Assembly: GCA_019236695.1 (NCBI GenBank)
Contig: JAFAIN010000341.1
Location: forward strand, 1 to 33,688
Source of the DNA: Acidobacteriota bacterium
Lineage (GTDB): Bacteria > Acidobacteriota > Terriglobia > Terriglobales > Acidobacteriaceae
DNA length: 33,688 nucleotides
Direction of reading: 5' to 3'
A model generated the notes under the pieces. That model was not told the DNA's origin. It saw only the letters and a list, made by a program, of their open reading frames with translations, and did no database searches. Position 1 is the stretch's first letter. The number at the start of each line of letters is the position of its first letter. Shown in pieces: positions 25,258-33,492 of the stretch. Position numbers and translations under genes: made by a program.

Positions 25258-27014
25258 AGAGATTCGCATTCCGGTTGCTCCCGCGGGTCCTGCCGGCAAT
25301 GCGTTTGCTCTCTTTTGCCCTTGTGATTTCTGCCTTTTGCCTTGTATCGCTCGCCCAGCCCGCGGTTCTTGACCGTACGGCGTTTACCTTTACCCGCTAC
25401 GACCTGAAGATCTCGATCTCGCCCGCCACCCACGAGCTCTTGGCAACCGGTACAGTCCAGTTGCGGAACGACTCAAAAAGTCCGCAGAGGAACCTCTCGC
25501 TGCAGATTTCATCCTCGCTGGCCTGGCAATCGATCGAGCTGGGGGGCAAGCCGGTTCAATATCTGGCGCAGGCATACACCAGCGACGTGGATCACACCGG
25601 CGAACTCAGCGAAGCGGTGGTTTCGCTGCCCACTGCCGCCGTGCCGGGTGCAACCGTCGAACTGGCCATTCGCTATGCGGGGATGGTGGTGCAGAACTCC
25701 GGCCGCCTTGAGCGCGCCGGCGCACCCCCCGAGGTGCGCATCCGGCAGGATTGGGACCTGATTTCCTCGGAGTTCACGGTGCTTCGCGGCGCCGGGTTTG
25801 TGGTGTGGTACCCGGTGGCGATGCCGGCCGCCAGCATTTCGAACGGGAACGAATTTGCCGAGGCGATGAGCGAATGGAGCGCGCGCGAGCAGCAGGCCGG
25901 AATGGATCTGCAGCTTTGCCGGCCGGCGGCGGACAGCGGCGCGGATTTCGTCACCAGCGGCCGGCAGGAAGCCTTCCCGGCCGGAACCGCTTCGGGAGAC
26001 TGCAGGCGCTACTCCTGGTCGCCACTCGGACTGGCCGCTCCGAGTTTTGCGCTCGCCCAATTCAAAGAGTTGAATCCGGTTGCCGATTTCCACATTGCGT
26101 ATCTCGAGCCGGCTGCAGAAGGCGCCCGAAGCTATGGCGAGATCGCCAAAAGCCTGGCGCCGTTTATTGCGGAGTGGTTTGGGCCGCCGCATCAGCCTGC
26201 GGGTGTGGTGCAGCTTCCGGAAAACCGGTGGGCGCCGTACGAAAGCGGAGCTACGCTGTTTTCTTCGCTTCCGGAGTCGCTTTCGCCGCAAGCCGAGGAG
26301 CTTACGCAGGTAGTGCTGGCGCACCAGTTGACCCACGCGTCACTGGTGTCGCCGCGGCCCTGGATCTTTGAAGGGGCGGCGCATTTTGCGCAGGCCCTTG
26401 AGCGTGCGCGCCAGGGCGGCCGGGGTGCGGCGTTGCGTTACCTGGTTGACCAGTTGCCGGCGCTGCGCGAAGCGGAAAAACATCCCGGGCTGTCGCTCAT
26501 CAACACCACTGACGATGTGTACTACCGCACCAAAGCGATGTACTGCTGGTGGATGCTTCGCGATACGGTTGGTGATATCGCGCTGCAGCACGCCTTCGCC
26601 CGGTATCACGCAGTCGAGGACCGTGATGCCGGTTATATGCAGCGCCTGCTGGAAGCAGAATGGCGCAAGCCGCTCGACTGGTTTTTTAATTCGTGGATCT
26701 ACCATGACGATGGCCTGCCGGATTACACGATAGCCGCGGTTTCCACTCGCCAGAGCCTTGCGGGAGGATACCTGGTTGCCGTAACGGTAGAAAATTCAGG
26801 CGGCGGCGAAGCGGAGGTCCCGGTGGTGGTCCGCAGCAACGAGTCAGAAGCGTTTGGCCGCGTGCGCGTTCCCGCGCACGGCCGTGCAACAGTGCGGATT
26901 CAGCTCGGCCAGTACCCTGCCACCGCGATCGTGAACGACGGCAGCGTGCCGGAGTCAAATTTTCAGAACAACAGCTTTAAGGTTTCTCCGCCGCAGCACT
27001 CGGGCGGCGGATGA
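25254..27014 (+). CDS. Secreted gluzincin-like protein with HQLTH motif (probable inactive peptidase) and CARDB-like C-terminus
   Basis: A 586-residue exported protein. A signal peptide is evident (hydrophobic run at 19-34, cleavage near SLAQ); an ATG at 25299 would give a shorter, more ordinary signal. An N-terminal beta-sandwich region (FTRYDLKISISPATHELLATGTVQLRND) resembles the first domain of M1-type peptidases. The zinc site reads H357-Q-L-T-H361, with E373 in WIFEGAAHFAQ, the spacing of the Peptidase_MA group. Zn ligands H, H and E are kept, but the catalytic Glu is Gln (codon CAG). About 500-585 looks like a CARDB-type domain (VAVTVENSGGGEAEVPVVV). It may bind rather than cut peptides. 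It overlaps rlmB by 4 bp at the start and cmk by 38 bp at the end, tail to tail. Confidence 0.75.
   Translation: MKRFAFRLLPRVLPAMRLLSFALVISAFCLVSLAQPAVLDRTAFTFTRYDLKISISPATHELLATGTVQLRNDSKSPQRNLSLQISSSLAWQSIELGGKPVQYLAQAYTSDVDHTGELSEAVVSLPTAAVPGATVELAIRYAGMVVQNSGRLERAGAPPEVRIRQDWDLISSEFTVLRGAGFVVWYPVAMPAASISNGNEFAEAMSEWSAREQQAGMDLQLCRPAADSGADFVTSGRQEAFPAGTASGDCRRYSWSPLGLAAPSFALAQFKELNPVADFHIAYLEPAAEGARSYGEIAKSLAPFIAEWFGPPHQPAGVVQLPENRWAPYESGATLFSSLPESLSPQAEELTQVVLAHQLTHASLVSPRPWIFEGAAHFAQALERARQGGRGAALRYLVDQLPALREAEKHPGLSLINTTDDVYYRTKAMYCWWMLRDTVGDIALQHAFARYHAVEDRDAGYMQRLLEAEWRKPLDWFFNSWIYHDDGLPDYTIAAVSTRQSLAGGYLVAVTVENSGGGEAEVPVVVRSNESEAFGRVRVPAHGRATVRIQLGQYPATAIVNDGSVPESNFQNNSFKVSPPQHSGGG
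25312..25343 (-). repeat. Copy of the AAGGCAAAAGGC repeat within a signal-peptide coding segment
   Basis: Read on the minus strand, these 32 bases begin AAGGCAAAAGGCAGAAATCA and then CAAGGGCAAAAG. They match 4973-5003 at 27 of 32 aligned positions with one gap. Here the plus strand encodes the hydrophobic core of the signal peptide of the gluzincin-like protein. Composition alone (A/G-rich) could inflate the match, but the surrounding DNA is GC-rich. Confidence 0.45.
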
Positions 27015-27675
27015 GTGCAAGGATCCGCTCCACTACCTCATCAACGCTCAGCCCTGTTGAATCGATGATCATGGCGTCTTCAGCCGCCACCAGAGGCGAG
27101 TTCACACGCGTTCGGTCGCGGCGGTCGCGCTCGTGCAATTCCGCTGCCACCGTGTCGCGTTCTGCGGGCCGGCCGGTCTTCTGCTGGTGCTGCGCGAGGC
27201 GTCTCTCGGTGCGAACGTTAGGTGAAGCGTCAAGAAACACTTTCAGTTCGGCGTCAGGAAAGACCACGGTCCCAATGTCGCGGCCCTCCATAATCACGCC
27301 GCCCTGCGCTCCGAGTTCCCGCTGCTGCGCAACCATCCATTCCCGCACTTCCGGATGCACGCTGACCCGGGAGGCGGAATCGGTGATATCGGGCTGCCGG
27401 ATACGCGCCGAAACATCGGCACCATCGAGGAGAACGCGGTTTCCTTCGGGAGTGGGAATCAGCTCAATGCGGGAACGGCGGGCCAGTTCGGCAAGGGCAG
27501 GCCCATCGTCAACTGCAGTGCCGCTCTCGATGGCTTTCAGCGACAGCGCCCGGTACATCGCGCCGGTTTCAATATTCAGGAAGCCGAGCCTCTCCGCCAG
27601 CCGGCCGGCGATGGTGCTTTTGCCGGCGCCGGCAGGGCCGTCAATGGCGATTACGGGTCTGAAACGAGAATCCAT
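26977..27675 (-). CDS. cmk: Cytidylate kinase (dCMP/CMP kinase)
   Basis: A 232-residue P-loop kinase that phosphorylates CMP and dCMP. Seen: VIAIDGPAGAGKSTIAGRLA (Walker A) at about 8-27, FLNIETGAMYRALSLKAIE, the CMP-binding insert region with ITDSASRVSVHPEVREWMVAQQRELG, and GRDIGTVVFPDAELKVFLDAS, all classic for bacterial Cmk; a lid with RDRRDRTRVNSPL follows. The ATG at 27675 is 6 bp after the previous gene's stop. No Shine-Dalgarno sequence is seen, but CATAAT ends 5 nt before the ATG, so an internal leaderless start is possible. The last 38 bp overlap the convergent gluzincin-like gene. Confidence 0.95.
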   Translation of the reverse strand: MDSRFRPVIAIDGPAGAGKSTIAGRLAERLGFLNIETGAMYRALSLKAIESGTAVDDGPALAELARRSRIELIPTPEGNRVLLDGADVSARIRQPDITDSASRVSVHPEVREWMVAQQRELGAQGGVIMEGRDIGTVVFPDAELKVFLDASPNVRTERRLAQHQQKTGRPAERDTVAAELHERDRRDRTRVNSPLVAAEDAMIIDSTGLSVDEVVERILALIRRPSAAAEKP

Positions 27676-27681
27676 TGAGGA

Positions 27682-28599
27682 TTATGCTCGATGACGGCGC
27701 GGTCCAGGCACACCAGGAACCGGGGCTATTGTTCGTTCGTTGCGGCTGGTTCGGTCTCTGGCTGGAACTGCCGGCGTAATCTGCAGCATGCTGCGGTTGC
27801 CAACCTGGACGGTTGCGATCTCGCGCGCAATCAGCAGAGCCTTAATCGCCTCTCTCACCCGCGATCCCGCAGCGAGGATGGAGAAAAAACTCTCCACCTC
27901 ACCCTGTTCTGCTGCAATGACTGCCTCAAGATACCTGGAAACCAGGGCCGAAAGGGCCGCCGTGACTGAAATGCCCTCTGCTTCCTTTATGGCCGCGGGC
28001 GCGGACCGGCTGAGCCGGACCCAGACGTTGCCGGCTTGCGCAGTGCAGTCGGCGCGAGCAATGCGAAATCGCCGCCACAGCTCATGGATTGCACGGCGCA
28101 GGGCCACTTCGCTCACTCCCGATCCGAACTGCTGGCGGAGCTGGCTTTCATTCAATGGCGCGGTCGCGCGCGTGAACTCAGCCCACACATCGCTCGAGAG
28201 CTTCGACAGGGTTTGACCCGCCGCCCATGAGGGCTGCTGCTTTCCCTCGCGGTCGCCGGCCAGCGCCGACACAAACGGAAAAACAGAAGCCGCAATCAAC
28301 AGGACAGAACCATCCAGGGGCCATTCCCAGGCCGCTCCTTCGCGCACCAGGCGCAGCGCCATGCTCTCGGCCCCGGCAGCTTCGCCGGAAGGAACAGCTC
28401 CGCGAGCGCCCAAAGCGGCGGCGTCACTGCCCGCCCAGGCTCCCAGAAACGTGGGCGCCGGGCCGGGCACGGTTTCCGGAACCATGGGGCACAGCCCCAC
28501 TTGCTCGAGAAAACTCGCGCATTCTTCGAATGTGCGTACGGGTGCGCCATCCAGCCGCCACTTCTTTCTTCGCAGTGCCTTGAGTTCGTCGAGGGTCAC
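27682..28599 (-). CDS. Winged-helix protein, AlkZ-like (hypothetical)
   Basis: A 305-residue cytoplasmic protein. The N-terminus (VTLDELKALRRKKWRLDGAP, then VRTFEECASFLEQVGLCPMVP) resembles small proteins of Acidobacteriota distantly related to the AlkZ/YcaQ winged-helix DNA glycosylases. The C-terminal half has a helical region with AAPLNESQLRQQFGSGVSEVALRRAIHELWRRFRI, which looks like a winged-helix segment. The AlkZ catalytic Gln-x-Asp/Gln motif was not identified, so I do not claim glycosylase activity. The GTG at 28599 forms a GTGA overlap with the mutL stop, giving strong translational coupling to a mismatch repair gene; this supports a DNA-related role. The family assignment is from memory of the N-terminal pattern. 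Confidence 0.6.
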   Translation of the reverse strand: MTLDELKALRRKKWRLDGAPVRTFEECASFLEQVGLCPMVPETVPGPAPTFLGAWAGSDAAALGARGAVPSGEAAGAESMALRLVREGAAWEWPLDGSVLLIAASVFPFVSALAGDREGKQQPSWAAGQTLSKLSSDVWAEFTRATAPLNESQLRQQFGSGVSEVALRRAIHELWRRFRIARADCTAQAGNVWVRLSRSAPAAIKEAEGISVTAALSALVSRYLEAVIAAEQGEVESFFSILAAGSRVREAIKALLIAREIATVQVGNRSMLQITPAVPARDRTSRNERTIAPVPGVPGPRRHRA

Positions 28600-30551
28600 A
28601 GCCGCTTGAATGCCCGCTGAATGTCTTTGAAAGAATACCGCAGCACTACCGGCCGGCCGTGCGGGCAGGTCATGGGGCAGGCGGTTTTCGCCAGCTCGGC
28701 AAGCAGCCATTCCATCTTGTTCTGTTCCAGCGAGGTGTTGACCTTAATGGCTGCATGGCAGGCAATGGAAGCCGCAATGCGGGCGCGTACGGCCTCCATA
28801 TTGAGCTCCTGCTCCTCGCGCCGGAACTGATCGAGCAGTTCGCCCAGCATGCGCTCGATGTCGCAGGCATCCACTCCGGCGGGAGCAGTCTTTACGGCGA
28901 TGGTGCGGGCGCCGAAGGGCTCGACTTCAAAGCCGTTGTGGCGAAGTTCGTCGCTGATTTCGGTGAACACTGCCTGCTGCGCCGGTGTGAGCTCCAGAAT
29001 AAGAGGCATCAGCAGCCGCTGGCTTTCGACACTGCGGGCGCCGCGCTGGCGCAGCACTTTCTCGAACAAAACACGCTCATGGGCAACGTGCTGGTCCACG
29101 ATCCACAGACCGTCGCCGTTGACTGCCAGAATGAATGAATCGCGAATCTGCCCCAGCGGCCGCAGGCTGGAGATGGGCGCGGCGCCTGTTTCGACCGGGT
29201 CGTCGCCGGCGATGGCGGGCGCGCAGGCGGTGGCGGCGGTCAACGCGCCCAACCCGGCAACGCCAGCGGGGCCATTTGGGAACTGGGCCGCGGCCACTGC
29301 AGCATTCGCTTCAACCGCCATAGAACCTTGAAAATCCAGGTGCGCGGTCTGCGGCGGCGCGGCGGGCGCGGTAAGCGCGAAGTCGCTTTGCCCGGCGGCT
29401 GAGGGCGCGGCGGCCGGCAACGAGCCCGGCGTCAACGACCGCGCCGCGGTGGGATGCGCGCGGATTTCAGCCACAAACTGCGGCACGGGCCGCGCCGCGG
29501 TCAGCGCCTGCCGCAGCGCGTCGCGTGTGAAATCATGCACGAACTGCTGGCGCCGGAACCGCACTTCAGTCTTCGACGGATGTACGTTGGCATCGACCTC
29601 TGAGCAGGGCATTTCGAAAGACAGCAGGACCACGGGAAAGACCGTGGGCGGCAGGATATTGCGATAAGCCTCGGTGAGCGCATGCTGGATGAGCCGGTCG
29701 CGTACCAGCCTGCCATTGACGAAGACGAAAATCGAGTTGCGGTTGAGCTTTTGAATTTCGGGCTTCGAAATGAATCCGCGGAGCCGCAACTCGCCGCTCG
29801 CCGGCTCCGGTTCTTCATCGAGGTTCGATTCCGGGGCGTAGCCGGCAGAACCCTGAGCTTCGAACGGAATGGACGCGGCCAGGGGAATCATCTGGTCGAG
29901 CGTCTCGCGCCCGAACACCTGGTACAGGCGCTCCGCAGGCGAAGCCACCGGCGAAACCACCAGCATCGCGTGGGTTGCGGAGTGCAGTTCAAAATGCTTG
30001 TCGGGATGGGCAAGCGAGTAATGCGTAACCAGCGATGCGATGTGCGAGAGTTCGGTTGATTCCGAGCGCAGGAACTTACGGCGGGCCGGCGTATTGAAGA
30101 AAAGATCGCGCACCGTAATGGAAGTTCCGGCAGGCAACCCCGCCTCCGCCACGTTCAGGATGCGCCCCCCGGCAATGTCGATTACGGTGCCGCCGGGCTC
30201 TTCCGGGGTATGAGTCTCCAGGTGGAGCCGCGAAACCGACGCAATCGAGGGCAACGCTTCGCCGCGGAACCCAAGCGTCGAAATGTTGAGCAGGTCTTCG
30301 GCATCCTTGATCTTTGACGTTGCATGGCGCTCGAAGGCCAGCAGTGCGTCATCGCGCAGCATGCCGCATCCGTTGTCGTTTACCTGGATAAAGCGCTTGC
30401 CGCCGGCCTCAACCGAAATGCGGATGCGGGAGGCGCCCGCATCCAGCGCGTTCTCGAGCAGTTCCTTCACCACAGAGGCAGGCCGTTCCACCACCTCGCC
30501 GGCGGCGATCTTGTTGGCCACGTTCTCCGGTAATACATGTATTCGACCCAT
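28596..30551 (-). CDS. mutL: DNA mismatch repair protein MutL (endonuclease-type)
   Basis: A 651-residue GHKL ATPase that links MutS mismatch recognition to strand incision. N-terminal motifs: VANKIAAGEVVERPASVVKELLENALDAGA, DNGCGM, STLGFRGEALPSIASVS, and TSITVRDLFFNTPARRKFL. After a low-complexity linker rich in Ala and Pro (about 360-455), the C-terminal dimerisation domain keeps the metal-dependent nicking motif in DQHVAHERVLFE (usual DQHAxxExxxxE, Ala to Val here), ACHAAIKVNTSL and the CPHGRP motif. This is the latent-endonuclease type found in bacteria without MutH. The ATG at 30551 (MGRIHVLPENVANKI) is preferred over a TTG at 30560. It heads an operon with the AlkZ-like gene and cmk. 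Confidence 0.96.
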   Translation of the reverse strand: MGRIHVLPENVANKIAAGEVVERPASVVKELLENALDAGASRIRISVEAGGKRFIQVNDNGCGMLRDDALLAFERHATSKIKDAEDLLNISTLGFRGEALPSIASVSRLHLETHTPEEPGGTVIDIAGGRILNVAEAGLPAGTSITVRDLFFNTPARRKFLRSESTELSHIASLVTHYSLAHPDKHFELHSATHAMLVVSPVASPAERLYQVFGRETLDQMIPLAASIPFEAQGSAGYAPESNLDEEPEPASGELRLRGFISKPEIQKLNRNSIFVFVNGRLVRDRLIQHALTEAYRNILPPTVFPVVLLSFEMPCSEVDANVHPSKTEVRFRRQQFVHDFTRDALRQALTAARPVPQFVAEIRAHPTAARSLTPGSLPAAAPSAAGQSDFALTAPAAPPQTAHLDFQGSMAVEANAAVAAAQFPNGPAGVAGLGALTAATACAPAIAGDDPVETGAAPISSLRPLGQIRDSFILAVNGDGLWIVDQHVAHERVLFEKVLRQRGARSVESQRLLMPLILELTPAQQAVFTEISDELRHNGFEVEPFGARTIAVKTAPAGVDACDIERMLGELLDQFRREEQELNMEAVRARIAASIACHAAIKVNTSLEQNKMEWLLAELAKTACPMTCPHGRPVVLRYSFKDIQRAFKRL

Positions 30552-30649
30552 TGGAGGCAAGTGTCAGCGGTTGCAGGCTGTGGATGCAAGCAGGAAGTTT
30601 TGGCCGCGGGAAACAAAAGCTCGCACGCAGAAAAAATGCGTAACTGGCA

Positions 30650-30655
30650 TACAAT
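30650..30655 (+). promoter_or_regulatory. Putative -10 box of the C45 hydrolase gene (TACAAT, leaderless arrangement)
   Basis: TACAAT ends 6 nt before the ATG at 30662, the same hexamer and spacing as in front of selD. There is no Shine-Dalgarno sequence. The gap to divergent mutL is 110 bp, and shows no other gene. Confidence 0.45.
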
Positions 30656-30661
30656 CGGCAA

Positions 30662-32143
30662 ATGCCGAAACCCCGCATCCTGCTTGCCACCGCAACTCTC
30701 ATCGCATGCGCGGCCGCCCTGCTCTGGGCCAGCGCCTCACGCCCTGACGACAACACGCAGCGGGTTCCGTCAGTGCCGCCCCGCGCGCGCACGCCCGACG
30801 CCCGATTGCTGGGGGATGCGGCCCGATTCGAACAGGGCCGGTGGACTTACGTTCACCTCCAGGGGTCACCACGGCAGATCGGGTACCAGCACGGCTTTTT
30901 GCTGGCAGCCGAGATCCAGGATGCATTTCAGGCAATGCGCGACTACGATACGCACCGTACCAAGCGCAACTGGGATTTTTACCGCCAGACGGCGCGCGAC
31001 ATTCTGTGGCCGCACATTGAACCGGAGTACCGCGACGAACTCAACGGCATCGTGGAAGGCCTGCACGCAGCGGGAGGCAAGCTCGACCTCTATGATCTGG
31101 TGGCCCTCAATGCCTTCGAAGAGGTGCCCGACTACTATGTCCCCACACTGAATCGCAAAGAGCAGCGCGCGAATGCCCCGCATCTTTCGGCGCCCGGCAA
31201 CTGCAGCGCATTTGTGGCAACCGGCAGCTATACCCGGGACCACAAGATTGTCATTGCCCACAACAACTGGACCAGCTTCATCGATGGGGCGCGCTGGCGC
31301 ATTGTGTTTGACATTGTCCCCGAGCGCGGAAACCGCATGGTGATGGATGGCTTTCCCGGCGTGATCGCGAGCGACGACGATTTTGGCATCAACTCCAATG
31401 GCCTGCTGGTCACCGAAACCACCATCACCCAGTTCAACGGCTTCGACCCCAAAGGCAAGCCGGAGTTCGTGCGCGCTCGCAAGGCGCTGCAATACGCAAA
31501 TTCCATCGACGACTATGTTCGCATCATGCTCGACGGCAATAATGGCGGCTATGCCAATGACTGGCTGCTGGGTGACAACAAGACCGGCGAAATTGCGCGC
31601 TTCGAGCTCGGGCTGAAGGACCACCGTGTGTGGCGCACCCGCGATGGGTACTATGTGGGCTCGAATTTTCCGAGCGATCCGAAGCTCACCCGGGAAGAAA
31701 CCGATTTTGATTCGAGCGACATGAGTTCCTCACCCAATGCGCGCCGCGTGCGGTGGGAGCAGCTTATGGCGCAGTACAAAGGCCAGATTGATGTCGAACT
31801 GGCGCAGCGCTTCCTTGGCGACCATTACGACAGTTTCCAGAAGAAAGAAGAGGCTAACGAGCGCACGCTTTGCGGTCACTTGGAGAATTCGCCGCGGGGC
31901 GCGAAAGTTTGGGATGAGCCGCCGTTTGCGCCGGATGGCGCGGTGCAGGGCAAAGTGACGGATTCGGACCTGGCCAGGCAGATGAGCTTCTGGGCACGCC
32001 GCGGCCATCCCTGCGGCACTGATTTCATAAAGGATCAATTTCTGAAGGAGCACCCGGAGTTTGCCTGGGAGGCGCCCATGCTTACCGACATGCAGGCCGG
32101 GCCATGGACCTTGTTCCGGGCAGGCCAGAAAGCGCCGGAATAG
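30662..32143 (+). CDS. Exported C45 / phospholipase-B-like Ntn hydrolase
   Basis: A 493-residue protein with an N-terminal signal or anchor segment (about 5-26, ILLATATLIACAAALLWASA). It belongs to the N-terminal-nucleophile group that includes C45 acyltransferases and phospholipase-B-like proteins. Seen: GSPRQIGYQHGFLLAAEI at about 69-84, IVEGLHAAGGKLDLYDLVALNAFEE, and the probable self-cleavage site GN-C181 in PGNCSAFVATG; Cys181 would become the N-terminal nucleophile. Then IVIAHNNWTSFIDGARW and FPGVIASDDDFGINSNGLLVTETTI follow the family. Such enzymes hydrolyse amide or ester bonds of lipids or acylated amines; the substrate here is open. dinB starts 16 bp after the stop, so cotranscription is possible. 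Confidence 0.82.
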   Translation: MPKPRILLATATLIACAAALLWASASRPDDNTQRVPSVPPRARTPDARLLGDAARFEQGRWTYVHLQGSPRQIGYQHGFLLAAEIQDAFQAMRDYDTHRTKRNWDFYRQTARDILWPHIEPEYRDELNGIVEGLHAAGGKLDLYDLVALNAFEEVPDYYVPTLNRKEQRANAPHLSAPGNCSAFVATGSYTRDHKIVIAHNNWTSFIDGARWRIVFDIVPERGNRMVMDGFPGVIASDDDFGINSNGLLVTETTITQFNGFDPKGKPEFVRARKALQYANSIDDYVRIMLDGNNGGYANDWLLGDNKTGEIARFELGLKDHRVWRTRDGYYVGSNFPSDPKLTREETDFDSSDMSSSPNARRVRWEQLMAQYKGQIDVELAQRFLGDHYDSFQKKEEANERTLCGHLENSPRGAKVWDEPPFAPDGAVQGKVTDSDLARQMSFWARRGHPCGTDFIKDQFLKEHPEFAWEAPMLTDMQAGPWTLFRAGQKAPE

Positions 32144-32159
32144 CTTCGGAACCCACGGC

Positions 32160-33395
32160 ATGCAATCCACCATCTTCCATCTGGATATGGACGCGTTCTT
32201 TGTCTCCGTGGAAGAGCTTTATGACCCATCGCTCAAGGGAAAGCCGGTAATCGTGGGCGGGAAGGCCAATGAGCGGGGCGTAGTGGCGGCTGCTTCCTAC
32301 GAAGCGAGGAAGTTCGGCGTCCACTCCGCCATGCCGCTGCGTACCGCCGGCAAGCTATGCCCGCAGGCGGTGTTTGTGGATGGGCACCCGCAGCGCTACC
32401 GCGAAAAATCCATGCAGGTGCGGAGGGTGCTGGAACGGTTTACGCCGGCTTTCGACATGGCATCGATCGATGAAGCCTATTTGGATATGACGGGCACTGA
32501 GCGCCTGCTGGGCCATCCCTTGCGTGCTGCTCACAAGCTGCATGAAGCCGTTGCCCGCGACACGCAGTTAAATTGCTCCATCGGGATTGCGGGCACGCGT
32601 GTAGTTGCGAAGATGATGTCAGACCTGGCCAAGCGGAACGGCATTCTGTATGTGGTTCCCGGAATGGAGGCGCAGATCATCGCGCCGCTTCAGGTCCGCA
32701 GAATGCCCGGTGTGGGCAAGGTGACGGAGCAGAAGCTGCAGCGACTCGGGATCTATACGATCGGGCAGTTGGCCCTTCGGGATGACCTGCGCGAGCATTT
32801 GGGCGCGTGGGGAGCAGCCCTCGGCGGCAAGGGTCGCGGTGAAGACGCCGGCGGCTGGTTCGATGAGGCAATCGGCAGCGATTCCGCCCCCAAGTCCATC
32901 AGCCACGAGCATACTTTCAGCCGCGATGCCGCGAACCCTGATCTGTTGCAGTCCACCCTGGCGCGGCTGACGGAGATGACCGCGCGGCGCCTGCGCGAAT
33001 GCGAGCTGCACGCCCGCACCGTGCAACTGAAGCTGCGCTACGAGGATTTCACCACCATCACCCGCGCTCACTCCCTTCCGGAGCCAACCCAGGTGGATGC
33101 CGTGCTGCTCGATGCCGTGCGCCGCTTGTTTCACGCCAACTGGAAGAATGGCCGGCCGGTGCGGCTTCTGGGGGTGCACCTTTCCGGCTTCGAAGCTCCG
33201 GTGGGTCAGCTTGAACTCGGCGCGGAGAAGAGCCAGGCCCGATGGGGACAGGCGCTCCAGGCGGCTGACCGCATGCGCGACCGTTTTGGTGACTCCGCGG
33301 TCAGCCTGGGCGGAGCGCTCAAGTCGCAGTTTCGCGAGCGCACCCATGAAAGCCCGGCCGTCCGGAGAAAGAAGGATCAGGAGCGCCCGGCGTAA
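32160..33395 (+). CDS. dinB: DNA polymerase IV (Y-family translesion polymerase)
   Basis: A 411-residue error-prone polymerase that copies past damaged bases. Seen: FHLDMDAFFVSVEELYDPSL with metal-binding Asp9, PVIVGG, AAASYEARKFGVHSAMPL, ASIDEAYLDMTGTE with D104/E105 completing the active site, SIGIAGTRVVAKMMSDLAKRNG, and a helix-hairpin-helix with MPGVGKVTEQKLQRLGI. The little-finger domain follows (SISHEHTFSRD; LRYEDFTTITRAHSLP). A QLELG segment near 349 occupies the place of the QLxLF clamp-binding motif in relatives, in degenerate form. The ATG at 32160 directly precedes the conserved N-terminus. No LexA-type box was recognised in the 16-bp gap upstream. Confidence 0.95.
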   Translation: MQSTIFHLDMDAFFVSVEELYDPSLKGKPVIVGGKANERGVVAAASYEARKFGVHSAMPLRTAGKLCPQAVFVDGHPQRYREKSMQVRRVLERFTPAFDMASIDEAYLDMTGTERLLGHPLRAAHKLHEAVARDTQLNCSIGIAGTRVVAKMMSDLAKRNGILYVVPGMEAQIIAPLQVRRMPGVGKVTEQKLQRLGIYTIGQLALRDDLREHLGAWGAALGGKGRGEDAGGWFDEAIGSDSAPKSISHEHTFSRDAANPDLLQSTLARLTEMTARRLRECELHARTVQLKLRYEDFTTITRAHSLPEPTQVDAVLLDAVRRLFHANWKNGRPVRLLGVHLSGFEAPVGQLELGAEKSQARWGQALQAADRMRDRFGDSAVSLGGALKSQFRERTHESPAVRRKKDQERPA

Positions 33396-33492
33396 CCCAA
33401 GGCCGGGTGCTCATCCCTAGCCGAGCGGGCAGGCTGCTCACGCTGGCTCTCGCCCAACCCGATGGACTCAACGGCTCACGCACGGCTTCCTG

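Noticed and set aside
24376-25299. Minus-strand open frame of 307 codons
   Set aside because: Antisense to rlmB, whose SPOUT motifs are clear.
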